Below are positions 44,975-53,697 of a stretch of DNA of 64,000 nt, one piece after another. The translations under genes were made by a program, and so were the position numbers. Within the stretch, counting starts at the first letter, position 1. Each line of letters starts with the position of its first letter. The notes beneath the pieces were generated by a model. That model searched no databases. It was not told where the DNA came from and was given only the letters and a program-made list of their open reading frames with translations. Origin of the DNA: Rhodopseudomonas pentothenatexigens (GTDB lineage: Bacteria > Pseudomonadota > Alphaproteobacteria > Rhizobiales > Xanthobacteraceae); assembly GCF_900218015.1 (NCBI RefSeq), contig NZ_UFQQ01000015.1:62001-126000 (forward strand), given 5' to 3'.

Positions 44975-45718
44975 ATGTTCAATATTGATCACCCTGACTC
45001 TGCGCCGGATTCCGATGATCGCGATGGTGACGTCGCGATGCACCGCCAAGGATCGTTCTTCGGCCGTCGCAAGGGCCACAAGCTGCGTGCTCATCAGGCC
45101 GACCTGATCGAGCACCTGCTGCCGCATCTGTCGCTGCGGATCGACGGTCCGGCTCCCGACTCGCTTACTACGCTGTTTGACTCGGCGGTCGAGCTCGTTC
45201 GTCTCGAAATCGGGTTCGGCGGCGGCGAGCATCTGCTTGCCGAAGCCCTGGCGCATCCGAACACCGGGTTCATCGGCGCCGAACCTTACGTCAACGGGAT
45301 GGCCAAGATCCTGGCACGGATCGAGGCGGAGAACATCGGCAACATCCGTCTGTTCGCCGGCGACGCATCCGAACTGCTGGCCTGGGTGCCGGCCGGCTCG
45401 CTGGCGCGGATCGATCTGATCCATCCCGATCCATGGCCGAAGCGACGGCACTGGAAGCGCCGCTTCGTCCAGGACGCCACCGTTTCGGCGATGGCCCGCG
45501 CGTTGGCGCCACACGGCGAATTCCGTTTCGTCAGCGACATCGACGGCTACAACGCATGGACCCTGGCGCATCTGCTCCGCGCGCCCGGTTTCGACTGGTT
45601 GGCCGAGCGGGCCGACGATTGGCGCAAGCCGTGGCCGAACTACACGATGACGCGCTACGGCCGCAAAGCCGAGCGCGAGGGACGGCGCGCCAACTATCTG
45701 CGTTTCGAACGACTGTGA
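44975..45718 (+). CDS. trmB: tRNA (guanine-N7-)-methyltransferase
   Basis: 247 aa from the ATG at 44975; a start at 44918 is open but its first residues overlap a short hairpin (GTCCTG/CAGGAC at 44934-44952), and one at 45038 would also keep the full domain. SAM motif LEIGFGGGEHLLAEAL, and the TrmB signatures DLIHPDPWPKRRHWKRR and RFVSDIDGYNAW. Makes m7G46. In many relatives metK lies between the Xre gene and trmB; here it does not. Confidence 0.92.
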   Translation: MFNIDHPDSAPDSDDRDGDVAMHRQGSFFGRRKGHKLRAHQADLIEHLLPHLSLRIDGPAPDSLTTLFDSAVELVRLEIGFGGGEHLLAEALAHPNTGFIGAEPYVNGMAKILARIEAENIGNIRLFAGDASELLAWVPAGSLARIDLIHPDPWPKRRHWKRRFVQDATVSAMARALAPHGEFRFVSDIDGYNAWTLAHLLRAPGFDWLAERADDWRKPWPNYTMTRYGRKAEREGRRANYLRFERL

Positions 45719-45731
45719 ACGGCGACGATTA

Positions 45732-46021
45732 GACTAACCCAGTCGTCCGTGAACCGTTCGGAAGCCCATGATTTGCGATTAGATCAGTCACGGGCAAGTA
45801 TTCGATTTTGCGGGAAGGCCGGCGCGAGCAGGCTGCGTGAGAACTGAACGAGTCGGTTAGATTGGGCCGCATCGGCAACGGTGCGGCAAGCCCGGCGATC
45901 AGCCGCTTCGGCAACGGCGATGCCCTGCTGGTGATGCCCTGCTGGTGATGCTGTCGCGGCATCGGCGCGGCCCAATATGCCTAAGTCAATCCGAGCCGCG
46001 AAAACTCACGGACGACTAACC
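45732..46021. repeat. Nested inverted-repeat element (MITE-like candidate)
   Basis: About 290 bp with no gene. Outer arms: AGTCGTCCGTGA (45741-45752) and its exact complement TCACGGACGACT (46005-46016). Inner arms: ATTGGGCCGC (45861-45870) and GCGGCCCAAT (45967-45976). GACTAACC occurs as a direct repeat at 45732-45739 and 46014-46021. CGGCAACGG occurs twice and a 14-bp unit GATGCCCTGCTGGT is tandemly doubled near 45921-45948. Confidence 0.6.
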
Positions 46022-46031
46022 ACCCGCGCGA

Positions 46032-46079
46032 CGTCATCCTTCGAGGCTCGCCCTTCGGGCGAGCACCTCAGCATGACGA
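46032..46079. repeat. Palindromic repeat, related to family A
   Basis: CGTCATCC...TTCGAGG and CACCTCAGCATGACG around a GCTCGCCC/GGGCGAGC stem. It lies 10 bp beyond the 3' end of folD and could end that transcript. Confidence 0.65.
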
Positions 46080-46089
46080 CGGTGGTGAA

Positions 46090-46977
46090 TTAAACCGCCG
46101 GCTTGGGCAGGCCGTGGATCGCGCAGGCGGCGCGGACGGTGTTGACCAAAAGGCAGGCGACCGTCATCAGGCCGACGCCGCCGGGGACCGGCGTAATCGC
46201 GCCGGCGACCTCCTTGGCCTCGGCGAACGCGACGTCGCCGAGCAGCTTGTCCTTGCCGCCGTCCTTGCCCGGGGTCCGGTTGATGCCGACGTCGATCACT
46301 GTGGCGCCCGGCTTGATCCAGTCGCCCTTCACCATCTCGGCCTTGCCGACCGCGGCGAACACCAGATCGGCCTGGCGGCACAGCGCCGGCAGGTCGCGGG
46401 TGCGCGAATGCGCGATCGTCACCGTGGCGTTCTCGTTCAGCAGCAACTGCACCAGCGGCTTGCCGACCAGATTGGACCGGCCGATCACCAGCGCGTTCAT
46501 GCCCTCGAGCGAGGCGTGCACGGTTTTGGCCATGATGATGCTGCCGAGCGGGGTGCACGGCGTCAGCGCGAACAGGCCGGAGGCGAGCCGGCCCGCATTG
46601 GTCGGGTTGAGGCCGTCGACATCCTTGGCTGGATCGATGGCGTCGATCACCGCGTTGCTGTCGAGGCCCTTGGGCAGCGGCAATTGCACCAGAATGCCGT
46701 GCACCGCCGGATCGGCATTGAGCTTTGCGATCAACGCCATCAGCTCGGCCTGCGGCACGTCGGCGGGCAGCCGGTGCTCGAACGAGGCCATGCCGGCCTC
46801 CTGGGTCTGCTTGTGCTTACTGCGGACATAGACCTCGGAGGCGGGGTCGTTGCCGACCAGCACCACCGCCAGGCCCGGCGTGATGCCGTGCTCGGTCTTC
46901 AGCCGCGCGACTTCCGCGGCGACGCGGGCGCGTAGCTCGGCCGAGATGATTTTTCCATCGATGATCCGGGCTGTCAT
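46090..46977 (-). CDS. folD: Bifunctional methylenetetrahydrofolate dehydrogenase/cyclohydrolase FolD
   Basis: 295 aa from ATG at 46977 (AGAGGA upstream). Interconverts 5,10-methylene-THF and 10-formyl-THF. Catalytic Lys in [14 protein letters not shown] (YxxxK), [13 protein letters not shown], and the C-terminal [14 protein letters not shown] signature with the NADP motif [12 protein letters not shown]. Complete. Last gene of the minus-strand yggT-yggU-folD set. Confidence 0.97.
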   Translation of the reverse strand: MTARIIDGKIISAELRARVAAEVARLKTEHGITPGLAVVLVGNDPASEVYVRSKHKQTQEAGMASFEHRLPADVPQAELMALIAKLNADPAVHGILVQLPLPKGLDSNAVIDAIDPAKDVDGLNPTNAGRLASGLFALTPCTPLGSIIMAKTVHASLEGMNALVIGRSNLVGKPLVQLLLNENATVTIAHSRTRDLPALCRQADLVFAAVGKAEMVKGDWIKPGATVIDVGINRTPGKDGGKDKLLGDVAFAEAKEVAGAITPVPGGVGLMTVACLLVNTVRAACAIHGLPKPAV

Positions 46978-47083
46978 GTCGTCCTCTTTGCCTGTCCCAG
47001 CCGATGCGTCCGCATCGAAATGACAACGCCTCCCCGAACGGAGAGGCGAATGGTGGATCGCCCTCGCGGGCCTCCCTGCTTGT

Positions 47084-47410
47084 TCATTCGGCGGGTTTGG
47101 CCGCAACCAGGCGGCGCAATGTTTCGCCGAGCTGTTTTGGATCGCCGTCGATCGCGATCTGCTTCTGCCGCGAGGTCGCGCCCGACAGCAGCCTCACATT
47201 GCGCTTCGGCACGCCGACCGCCCTGGCCAGCAGCTCCGTCACCGCCCGGTTGGCCTCGCCGCCATCGGCGATGGCCCGAACCCGCACTTTGACCACCGGC
47301 CGGCCGTCCGACAGCGTTTCCAGCCCATCAATGTCGTCACGGCCGCCGCGTGGGGTGACCCGCACCGCCACCGCGACGCCCTGAGCCGAATACCGCCAAG
47401 CCTCCGCCAT
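47084..47410 (-). CDS. yggU: DUF167 family protein (YggU)
   Basis: 108 aa, full length for the family. The core [18 protein letters not shown]...[18 protein letters not shown] is diagnostic for DUF167. Function unknown. It lies 31 bp downstream of yggT, a neighbour in E. coli as well. Confidence 0.92.
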   Translation of the reverse strand: MAEAWRYSAQGVAVAVRVTPRGGRDDIDGLETLSDGRPVVKVRVRAIADGGEANRAVTELLARAVGVPKRNVRLLSGATSRQKQIAIDGDPKQLGETLRRLVAAKPAE

Positions 47411-47441
47411 GCCGGGCGCCCCCGCCGCTGCGTCAGCGCAG

Positions 47442-47732
47442 TCAGAACACCGCCGGGTAGATGTAATAGGTGATCACCCGCTGCAGGAACATGATCAGCA
47501 GGATCAGGATGATCGGCGAGATATCGAGGCCGCCGAGCGACGGCAGCAGATTGCGGATCGGCGCCAGAAGCGGCTCGGTGATTCGGTACAGGAACTCGGA
47601 CACCGCGCCGACGAACTGGTTGCGCGTGTTCACAACGTTGAAGGCGATCAGCCAGGACAGGATCGCGGAGGCGATCAGCAGCCAGATGTAGAGATCGAGG
47701 ATGATGAGAACGATGTCGAGAATGGCGCGCAT
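47442..47732 (-). CDS. yggT: YggT family membrane protein
   Basis: 96 aa from ATG at 47732. Two hydrophobic stretches (ILDIVLIILDLYIWLLIASA and the C-terminal ISPIILILLIMFLQR) flank the conserved FLYRITEPLLAPIRNLLP loop. YggT proteins are linked to osmotic stress and cell-envelope biogenesis. First gene of the yggT-yggU-folD group. Confidence 0.93.
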   Translation of the reverse strand: MRAILDIVLIILDLYIWLLIASAILSWLIAFNVVNTRNQFVGAVSEFLYRITEPLLAPIRNLLPSLGGLDISPIILILLIMFLQRVITYYIYPAVF

Positions 47733-47932
47733 GACGGGGGAAAACTCGCGGTTTCGGTCGCGGAAGGCTCGAGCCGTAGATATCGGTTCACCCCCGTCCA
47801 AACAAGGGAACTCGGCGGCAATAAAGCCGCGGCGGGCCGATTTCGATCCGTCCTGTCGTTCTTGACTTGGCCACAACCTGCACTGTAAATGGCGGCGTTC
47901 GCTGGCCGGGACGACTTGTCCTGACCGCGCAA

Positions 47933-48008
47933 GGGGCCATAGCTCAGCTGGGAGAGCGCATCGTTCGCAATGATGAGGTCGGCGGTTCGATCCCGCCTGG
48001 CTCCACCA
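47933..48008 (+). tRNA. tRNA-Ala (anticodon CGC)
   Basis: 76 nt with encoded CCA. Acceptor GGGGCCA pairs with TGGCTCC, D stem GCTC/GAGC, anticodon stem CATCG/TGATG with loop TTCGCAA (anticodon CGC, reads GCG), T arm GGCGG/CCCGCC-type pairing. It stands alone, outside an rRNA operon. Confidence 0.96.
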
Positions 48009-48034
48009 ACTTCCCGAAACCAAGACGGAAGTTG
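48007..48034 (+). terminator. Hairpin directly after tRNA-Ala
   Basis: CAACTTCC (48007-48014) pairs with GGAAGTTG (48027-48034), starting inside the tRNA CCA. A second stem AGCGGTC/GACCGCT is at 48086-48107. Neither has a good T run, so termination is tentative. Confidence 0.4.
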
Positions 48035-48198
48035 GCGACCTTCGCGACACGGTCCCAGTAGTTTTCCAAGAAATTCGGACGAACAAGCGGTCTTCGCGAG
48101 GACCGCTGCTGATTTTCTGCGCCTCGTCTTTGGTCAGACGCCCGCCATATGAGGTTGGCTGCCGAGCGCCCCTGGGGACGCCCGGCCTTTCCTGACGA

Positions 48199-49026
48199 TC
48201 ACACGCTGCTGAAACGCGGCGGGCGCTTTTCGACGAAGCTGGCGACGCCTTCCTTGAAATCGGCGCTGGCGAGCGAAATCGCCATCTCGCGATTGGCCTC
48301 GATCGTCGCTTCCGCCAGGGTCTGGAACGGCACCTCGTAGAGCTGCCGCTTGATCACCTGCATCGACTTCGGCGCGACATTGTCGGCGAGGTCGCGGGCG
48401 TAAGCGTAGGTCTGCTCGCGGAGCTGATCGGCCGGATACAGCCGGTTCACCAGCCCCATCCGCAGTGCTTCGTCGGCCGAAACCCGTCGCGCCGACAGCA
48501 ATAGATCGAGCGCATTGGCATGGCCGACGATCCGCGGCAGCATCCAGGAAATGCCGTGCTCGGCGATCAGGCCGCGGCGCGCGAAGGCGGTGGTGAACAC
48601 CGCGGAGTCGGCGGCGAAGCGGACGTCGCAATACAGCGCGTGCACCAGCCCGATGCCGGCGGTGGCGCCGTTGAGCATGCCGATGATCGGCTTGGGAATC
48701 GACGGATAGAACGCGTAGCGGGTCTGCCAGTCGGCGCGGCGGTTCATGTCGAACGGCGGCAGGTCGGCGGCGCGGCGGACGTCGGAGGGATCGATGTTCT
48801 GCAGCACCTGCATGTCGGCGCCGGCGCAGAATCCGCGGCCCGCGCCGGTCAGCACGATGACGCGGACCTCGCCGTCCTCGGCCGCCTGCTGCATCGCGGC
48901 TCGGACCTCGCGCTCCATCACCGGCGTCCATGCATTCATGCGGTCCGGCCGGTTCAGCGTGATGGTCGCGATCCGGTCGGCGACGTCATAGAGGATGTCC
49001 TGGTAGCTCAACGGCGTTTCTCCCAT
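48199..49026 (-). CDS. Crotonase superfamily enzyme (enoyl-CoA hydratase/isomerase family)
   Basis: 275 aa. RGFCAGADMQVL and LNGATAGIGLVHALYCDVRF are the oxyanion-hole elements. Classical hydratase Glu positions read Val and Phe, but FARRGLIAEHGISW carries a Glu at the position used by isomerases and related crotonases. That favours double-bond isomerisation or another CoA reaction. It is upstream of the SnoaL-like gene on the same strand. Confidence 0.88.
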   Translation of the reverse strand: MGETPLSYQDILYDVADRIATITLNRPDRMNAWTPVMEREVRAAMQQAAEDGEVRVIVLTGAGRGFCAGADMQVLQNIDPSDVRRAADLPPFDMNRRADWQTRYAFYPSIPKPIIGMLNGATAGIGLVHALYCDVRFAADSAVFTTAFARRGLIAEHGISWMLPRIVGHANALDLLLSARRVSADEALRMGLVNRLYPADQLREQTYAYARDLADNVAPKSMQVIKRQLYEVPFQTLAEATIEANREMAISLASADFKEGVASFVEKRPPRFSSV

Positions 49027-49091
49027 TGTTGATTGTTGTTTGGCGCGCGACTAGCGTCGGGCGCGTTGTCGCCCGCCGTGGGCGACCGATC

Positions 49092-49592
49092 TCAGGTGCG
49101 GCCCGAGCCCCTGGGCCGGGCCAGATAGTCCTGGGTTTCGGGTCGCTGCTGCAGCCAGCCGCTCCATTTGCGGAACACTTTGGCCATCCGCTCGGGCGCG
49201 ACGCCGAGCTGCGCCATCGCCACGCCGCCATTGACAGATTCGCGGTACTCCGCGATCAGCCCGCCGCGCAGCACGAAACGGCTCATGCCGTCGATCACCA
49301 CGCGCTGGCCTTTGAACTCGGGAACGGTGGATGTGAAGCTCGACAGCGACCAGGCGTAGCCGAGGTCGCCGTTGCAGACCGGATCGAACATCTCCCACCG
49401 ATAATCGGCGGCGTCGCGATGAAACAGCTCCTGCATCATCTCGGCGATCGCTGCGCGGCCGGTGTGCGGGCCGTAGATGTAGTCGTGATACACCGCGTCT
49501 TCGGTGAAATGGCTGGCGAACCGTGCGCCGTCGCCGGATTCCGCGGCGCGGGTGAAACTCTCCAGCAGCCGCGCGAATTCCTCGCTGGTCAT
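49092..49592 (-). CDS. SnoaL-like / nuclear transport factor 2 family protein
   Basis: 166 aa from ATG at 49592 (AGGG upstream). The alpha+beta barrel pattern of SnoaL/NTF2 proteins: SFTRAAESGDGARFASHFTE, HDYIYGPHTGRAAI, SRFVLRGGLIAEYRESVNGG. Used as ketosteroid-isomerase-type hydratase or cyclase folds; the active-site residues cannot be assigned. It lies 65 bp beyond the crotonase start on the same strand, so they may share a pathway. Confidence 0.82.
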   Translation of the reverse strand: MTSEEFARLLESFTRAAESGDGARFASHFTEDAVYHDYIYGPHTGRAAIAEMMQELFHRDAADYRWEMFDPVCNGDLGYAWSLSSFTSTVPEFKGQRVVIDGMSRFVLRGGLIAEYRESVNGGVAMAQLGVAPERMAKVFRKWSGWLQQRPETQDYLARPRGSGRT

Positions 49593-49695
49593 GCCCTCTC
49601 CCTTGCTGCTCCGGTCGTGGCTGCCGAAGCTTGACGGCGAGATTAGCAATCGGATCGGCTGCGAGGGAAGCGGGTTTGCGGCATGACCGCAACCG

Positions 49696-50493
49696 CTATT
49701 CGGCGGCCTCGCGCAACGCCGTGACCGGCTCGCCGAGCGGTGCGCGCGCCAGCCAGTGGTCGAGGAAATGCGCCAGCCAGATCCGCTCGGCCAGATCGTG
49801 CACCGCGCGGTCGGCGAAATGCTCGCGCCGCGGCCGTGCGCCGGGCAATTCCAGCCGCTCGTGGCCCTTGGTGGTCCAGCGATGCATCATCGCCCAGGTG
49901 ACGTCGGGGTGAAACTGGAAGCCGTAGGCGGTGTCGCTGCGGATCGCCTGGACCGGGAAGTCGCCGCCTTCCGCCAGCAGTTCGGCGCCGGCCGGCAGCT
50001 CGAAGCCCTCGACGTGCCAGTGATAGACTTGGCGCGGCCACTGCGCGCACATCGCCCGGCCTGCGGCCGTGGGATGGATGTCGTAATAACCCACTTCGGC
50101 GCGGCCGTGGGCATGCGGCGCGACCCGGGCGCCGAGCTGCTTCGCCAGCATCTGGGCGCCGAGGCAGATGCCGAGAAACGGCCGCCGCTCCTTCAGCGGC
50201 ACGGCGATCCAGTCGATTTCGCGCCGGATGTAGTCGTCCGGATCGTTGGCGCTCATCGGACCGCCGAACAGCACTGCGCCGGCATGGTCGTCGAGCGAAT
50301 CGGGAAGCGGGTCGCCGAACCGCGGGCGGCGTACGTCCAGCGAATGGCCGAGCGAACGGAGGGCATTGCCGACCCGGCCGGGGGTCGAAGTTTCCTGGTG
50401 CAGAACGATCAGCACCGGCCTCGGATCGTTGGTATTGGCGGGCTGAAGGGCGGGCGAGGCCACCCGTTCGAAATCGGTCAGTCGCAGATGCAT
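49696..50493 (-). CDS. Class I glutamine amidotransferase (GMP synthase-like)
   Basis: 265 aa. Stand-alone GATase domain: catalytic Cys in FLGICLGAQML, His and Glu in YGFQFHPDVTW and nearby. It starts VLIVLHQETSTPGRVGNALR. Such free proteins often carry out deglutamylation or amide transfer reactions of unknown type; no partner synthase is adjacent. Confidence 0.9.
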   Translation of the reverse strand: MHLRLTDFERVASPALQPANTNDPRPVLIVLHQETSTPGRVGNALRSLGHSLDVRRPRFGDPLPDSLDDHAGAVLFGGPMSANDPDDYIRREIDWIAVPLKERRPFLGICLGAQMLAKQLGARVAPHAHGRAEVGYYDIHPTAAGRAMCAQWPRQVYHWHVEGFELPAGAELLAEGGDFPVQAIRSDTAYGFQFHPDVTWAMMHRWTTKGHERLELPGARPRREHFADRAVHDLAERIWLAHFLDHWLARAPLGEPVTALREAAE

Positions 50494-50627
50494 GGAAGGG
50501 TCAGTCCAGAGCTACGCCGAACAGGATTGTCACACCGCCGAACAAGTTGTTCGACACAAGATGACAATTCAGTAAAGCAAGCTCCGGGCCAGAATGTGGC
50601 CCCCGCGCCGACCAGGCGCACGAGGGT

Positions 50628-51407
50628 TCAGCGGCGGCGCAGCTGAAAACCACCCACCGCGGCGGCAATGAACCCGCGCGGGAACAGCCGCAGCAGGAAC
50701 GGCACGATCTTGACGCCCACGCCCGGCAGCACCAGCCGCTTGTTGTTCATCAGTCCCTGATAGGCCTGCCGTGCGACCTCCGCCGGGGAGACGTTGAGTA
50801 CCGCCGAATCGAAGCCCGGCTCGAAGCCAGCCCGCTCCTGGAATTCAGTCGGTACCGGTCCCGGGCACAGCGCGGTGACACGAACGCCCTTGGCACCGAG
50901 CTCCTGATGCAACGCTTCGGTGAACGACAGGACGAACGCCTTGGAGGCGTAGTACACCGCCATGCCCGGTCCAGGCAGGAATCCGGCGATCGAGGCGACG
51001 TTCAGAATGCCGCCGCGCAGGCGGGCGACGCTGTCTGCGAACCGCAGTGTCAGGTCGGTCAAAGCCCGGATGTTGACGTCGATGATGCCGAGCTGTCCCT
51101 CGCGGTCCATCTCCGCCGCCCGGCCGAACAGTCCGTAGCCGGCATTGTTGACGAGATACTCGACCTCCACGCCGGCCTCGGCGAGGGCCGCGACGATCTG
51201 CTCGGCGGCGTCCGGCCTGCCGAGGTCGCAGGCGATCACGATCGGATCGCGACCGCCCTTGCTGCGGATCTCGGCGGCCAACGCCTCGAGCCTCTCGCCA
51301 CGTCGCGCCACCAAGGCTACCCGATGGGCATTATCTGCAAAAATTCGCGCCAAATCGGCACCGATTCCGGCCGACGCGCCCGTAATCAAAGTCACACGTT
51401 CAGTCAC
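50628..51407 (-). CDS. Short-chain dehydrogenase/reductase, DltE-like
   Basis: 259 aa from a GTG at 51407 (protein MTERVTLITGASAGIGAD); a start at 51446 is possible. TGASAGIG and NNAGYGLFGRA are the nucleotide and NNAG motifs, with YYASKAFVLSF as YxxxK. It resembles the DltE/YqjQ group of oxidoreductases. The C-terminus (FPRGFIAAAVGGFQLRRR) is short and basic. Confidence 0.9.
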   Translation of the reverse strand: MTERVTLITGASAGIGADLARIFADNAHRVALVARRGERLEALAAEIRSKGGRDPIVIACDLGRPDAAEQIVAALAEAGVEVEYLVNNAGYGLFGRAAEMDREGQLGIIDVNIRALTDLTLRFADSVARLRGGILNVASIAGFLPGPGMAVYYASKAFVLSFTEALHQELGAKGVRVTALCPGPVPTEFQERAGFEPGFDSAVLNVSPAEVARQAYQGLMNNKRLVLPGVGVKIVPFLLRLFPRGFIAAAVGGFQLRRR

Positions 51408-51576
51408 GACAAGAACTCTTGTTTCAGATTGGCCGAACGGGCCCAAGGAACAGCTAACGCCTTATGCGGGAAGCAAGCAGCGTGCAAGACCCATGCGCCG
51501 CGACCTTGGCCGATCGCACACATGGATCGAACGGACGCGCGAAGAAGCCGGCCGTGCGTCCGCTGACGAGCCTTGG

Positions 51577-52071
51577 TTAGTTGGCAGGGTCGATCTCGGG
51601 GATCGACTGCATGTTGTTCGCCGCAGCGACTTTCTGGCGCAGGTTGACCCGGTCGCGGGTGGAAACCGCCAGCAGATCGGCCGCCCGCCACACCACGTTC
51701 TCCTCGAACTCGGTGACGGCACCGTCGGCGAACACCAGCTCCCACATCATTTCCACGATGCGGAGGCGGCCTTGCTCGTTGACCGAACGCATGATCACGC
51801 TGGTGAAATGGTAAAGGTCGACGGCTTCACCCTCGACCAATGTGGCCGAGGCGATCAGCCGGTTTGCAGTCGCCGCATCGAGGCCGAAGCGCTGTTCGAG
51901 CAATGCATGCAGTTTCCGCTTCTCGACCTCGGAGGGATCGCCGTCGATCGAGATGACATGGATCAGCAGGGCGGTCGCAGCCAGGCGGTATCCGCCATCG
52001 TCGAGCGTCAGCTCTTCCGGTGCGCTCGGAGCGACGACGTCGGTGATGAATTGGCGCAGTCTGTCCAGCAT
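51577..52071 (-). CDS. TerB family tellurite resistance protein
   Basis: 164 aa from ATG at 52071. All-helical TerB fold in two halves: LAATALLIHVISIDGDPSEVEKR and IVEMMWELVFADGAVTEFEENVVWR, each with the acidic D/E metal-like pattern (DGDxSxxE and DGxVTxxE). Most homologues outside ter operons have no proven link to tellurite. There is no ter operon here. Confidence 0.88.
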   Translation of the reverse strand: MLDRLRQFITDVVAPSAPEELTLDDGGYRLAATALLIHVISIDGDPSEVEKRKLHALLEQRFGLDAATANRLIASATLVEGEAVDLYHFTSVIMRSVNEQGRLRIVEMMWELVFADGAVTEFEENVVWRAADLLAVSTRDRVNLRQKVAAANNMQSIPEIDPAN

Positions 52072-52193
52072 CGGCTCTGGTCTTTCGATCGGGGCGACGG
52101 CTCGTCGCTGTATGGCTTTGAATGGGAACGCTCGCAATCCTGGCGCGGTTCCGCGGAGTTCCATGACTGTTTTGCAATGTTAGCTGCGCTCCG

Positions 52194-53579
52194 TCACCGC
52201 GACGTCAGTCGGAACGGCGGCGAGTGATCGGGCTGGGTGGTGACGACCCCGATCGGAAGCACCGGATCGCGGTCGATCAGTTCGACGTGGAAGGCGCCGA
52301 CGATCTTCGCCAACGCCAGCGTCGCCTCCACCAGCGCGAAGTGTGCACCGATGCAAACGCGCGGGCCGACGCCGAACGGCAAATAGGCGAACCTGTCCGG
52401 TGGCGACGCTCCCGGCAGGAAGCGCTCCGGCACGAAAGTGCCGGGGTCGCTCCAGAGTTTCTCATGCCGATGCAGCAACCAGGGCGCGATCAGCATGACG
52501 TCGTGCTTGCGCACCGGGAAGCCCGCGACGTGATCTGGTCCGGCCGCTTCGCGGACGATCAGGAACGCCGGCGGATATAGCCGCAGCGTCTCCTCGAGGA
52601 CCGCGCGGGTGAACGGCAGACGCTCGATCTCCACCACGTCGGAGCCGAGCCGGTGCACCTCCGCGGCGATCCGGTCCTGCGCTTCGCCGTCCATCGCCAG
52701 CAGATACAACGCCCAGAACAGCGCGGTCGCCGTGGTTTCGTGCCCGGCCAGGATCATGGTGGCGACCTGATCGCCGAGCTGATCGTCGGAAAATGCCTCG
52801 CCGGTTTCAGGATCGCGCGCGGCGAGCATCAGCTCGAACAGATCGCGCGGCGGCGCGCCTTCCGGCTTGCCCGCCGTGCGTCGTGCTGCGATCAGCTCGC
52901 CGATGAACCTGGTCCAGCGCCTGCGAAATCGCGCGCGCGAAATATCCTGCGGGGTCGGCCAGCCGAGCGGCAGCAGCAGATCGAGGAAGCGCGGGCTCGC
53001 CAGCCGGGTGCCGTAGTCGACCACGAAGCCGCGGAGCGCCTGACCATGGGTGCCCATTTCGAACGAAAACATCGTCCTGCCAGCGATCTCCAGAGCGAGA
53101 TGCTGCATGGCCTCGCGCAGGTCCACCGGTGAACCGAGGTTGCGGCGCAGGCTGGCGACGGTTTCATCGGTCGCGGACAGCATGTGCGGGATCAGCGTGG
53201 CGACCGCGCGCGGCGTGAATGCGGGCGCCAACGTCCGCCGCTGATGCTTCCATGCCCGCCCCTCGGCGAGCAGCAGTCCTTCGCCGAGCATCGGCCGCAG
53301 CACCCGGATGCCGGTCGCGGTCCGTCGATAATTGTCGGCGTTGTCGATCAGCACGTGCCGGATCGCATCCGGCGTATTGAGAATGTAGCTGGCGTGGGTG
53401 AAGAACCGGCCCCTGACGACATCGTCCTGGTAGGCCCGGTCGCCCCAGCTCGCGATCGCATTGTGGCGGATCGCAGCGAGCCGGCCGAGCGCCGACAGAT
53501 CGTCCGGCGCGCGCGGCGGCGTCGGCGGGATCAGCGGCGCGCGGGATTTCGGCCTGTGGTCGATCGCGGCGATGCTCAC
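52194..53579 (-). CDS. Cytochrome P450
   Basis: 461 aa from a GTG at 53579 (GGGAG 9 nt upstream); a TTG at 53606 is less likely. Heme-binding loop FGVGPRVCIGAHF contains the Cys ligand, the I-helix has AGHETTATAL, and the K-helix has ETLR (EETLRLYPPAF). Soluble bacterial P450 resembling CYP102/CYP4-related fatty-acid or terpenoid oxidising types. No ferredoxin or reductase gene is adjacent, so electron partners must be elsewhere. Confidence 0.93.
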   Translation of the reverse strand: MSIAAIDHRPKSRAPLIPPTPPRAPDDLSALGRLAAIRHNAIASWGDRAYQDDVVRGRFFTHASYILNTPDAIRHVLIDNADNYRRTATGIRVLRPMLGEGLLLAEGRAWKHQRRTLAPAFTPRAVATLIPHMLSATDETVASLRRNLGSPVDLREAMQHLALEIAGRTMFSFEMGTHGQALRGFVVDYGTRLASPRFLDLLLPLGWPTPQDISRARFRRRWTRFIGELIAARRTAGKPEGAPPRDLFELMLAARDPETGEAFSDDQLGDQVATMILAGHETTATALFWALYLLAMDGEAQDRIAAEVHRLGSDVVEIERLPFTRAVLEETLRLYPPAFLIVREAAGPDHVAGFPVRKHDVMLIAPWLLHRHEKLWSDPGTFVPERFLPGASPPDRFAYLPFGVGPRVCIGAHFALVEATLALAKIVGAFHVELIDRDPVLPIGVVTTQPDHSPPFRLTSR

Positions 53580-53697
53580 TCGAGCGCACTCCCTCGTCGT
53601 TCTCAACGAAGGTAGTGTGCGAAACGGTCAGGGAAAAGGCGTGGGCGGAACCGGCGCGCGAGACCATCCGCCGCAGCGGACCTGAAACGCGGCGTAA

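Noticed and set aside
44958-44975. Mini-frame ATGAGCGCCGTCGCTTGA before trmB
   Set aside because: Only five codons and in a different frame from trmB; a leader-peptide role cannot be supported.
45919-45950. Tandem GATGCCCTGCTGGT as a microsatellite or CRISPR
   Set aside because: Only two units; treated as part of the larger nested repeat.
51577-52071. Tellurite resistance island
   Set aside because: Only one TerB-fold gene and no TerZ/TerD/TerC neighbours.
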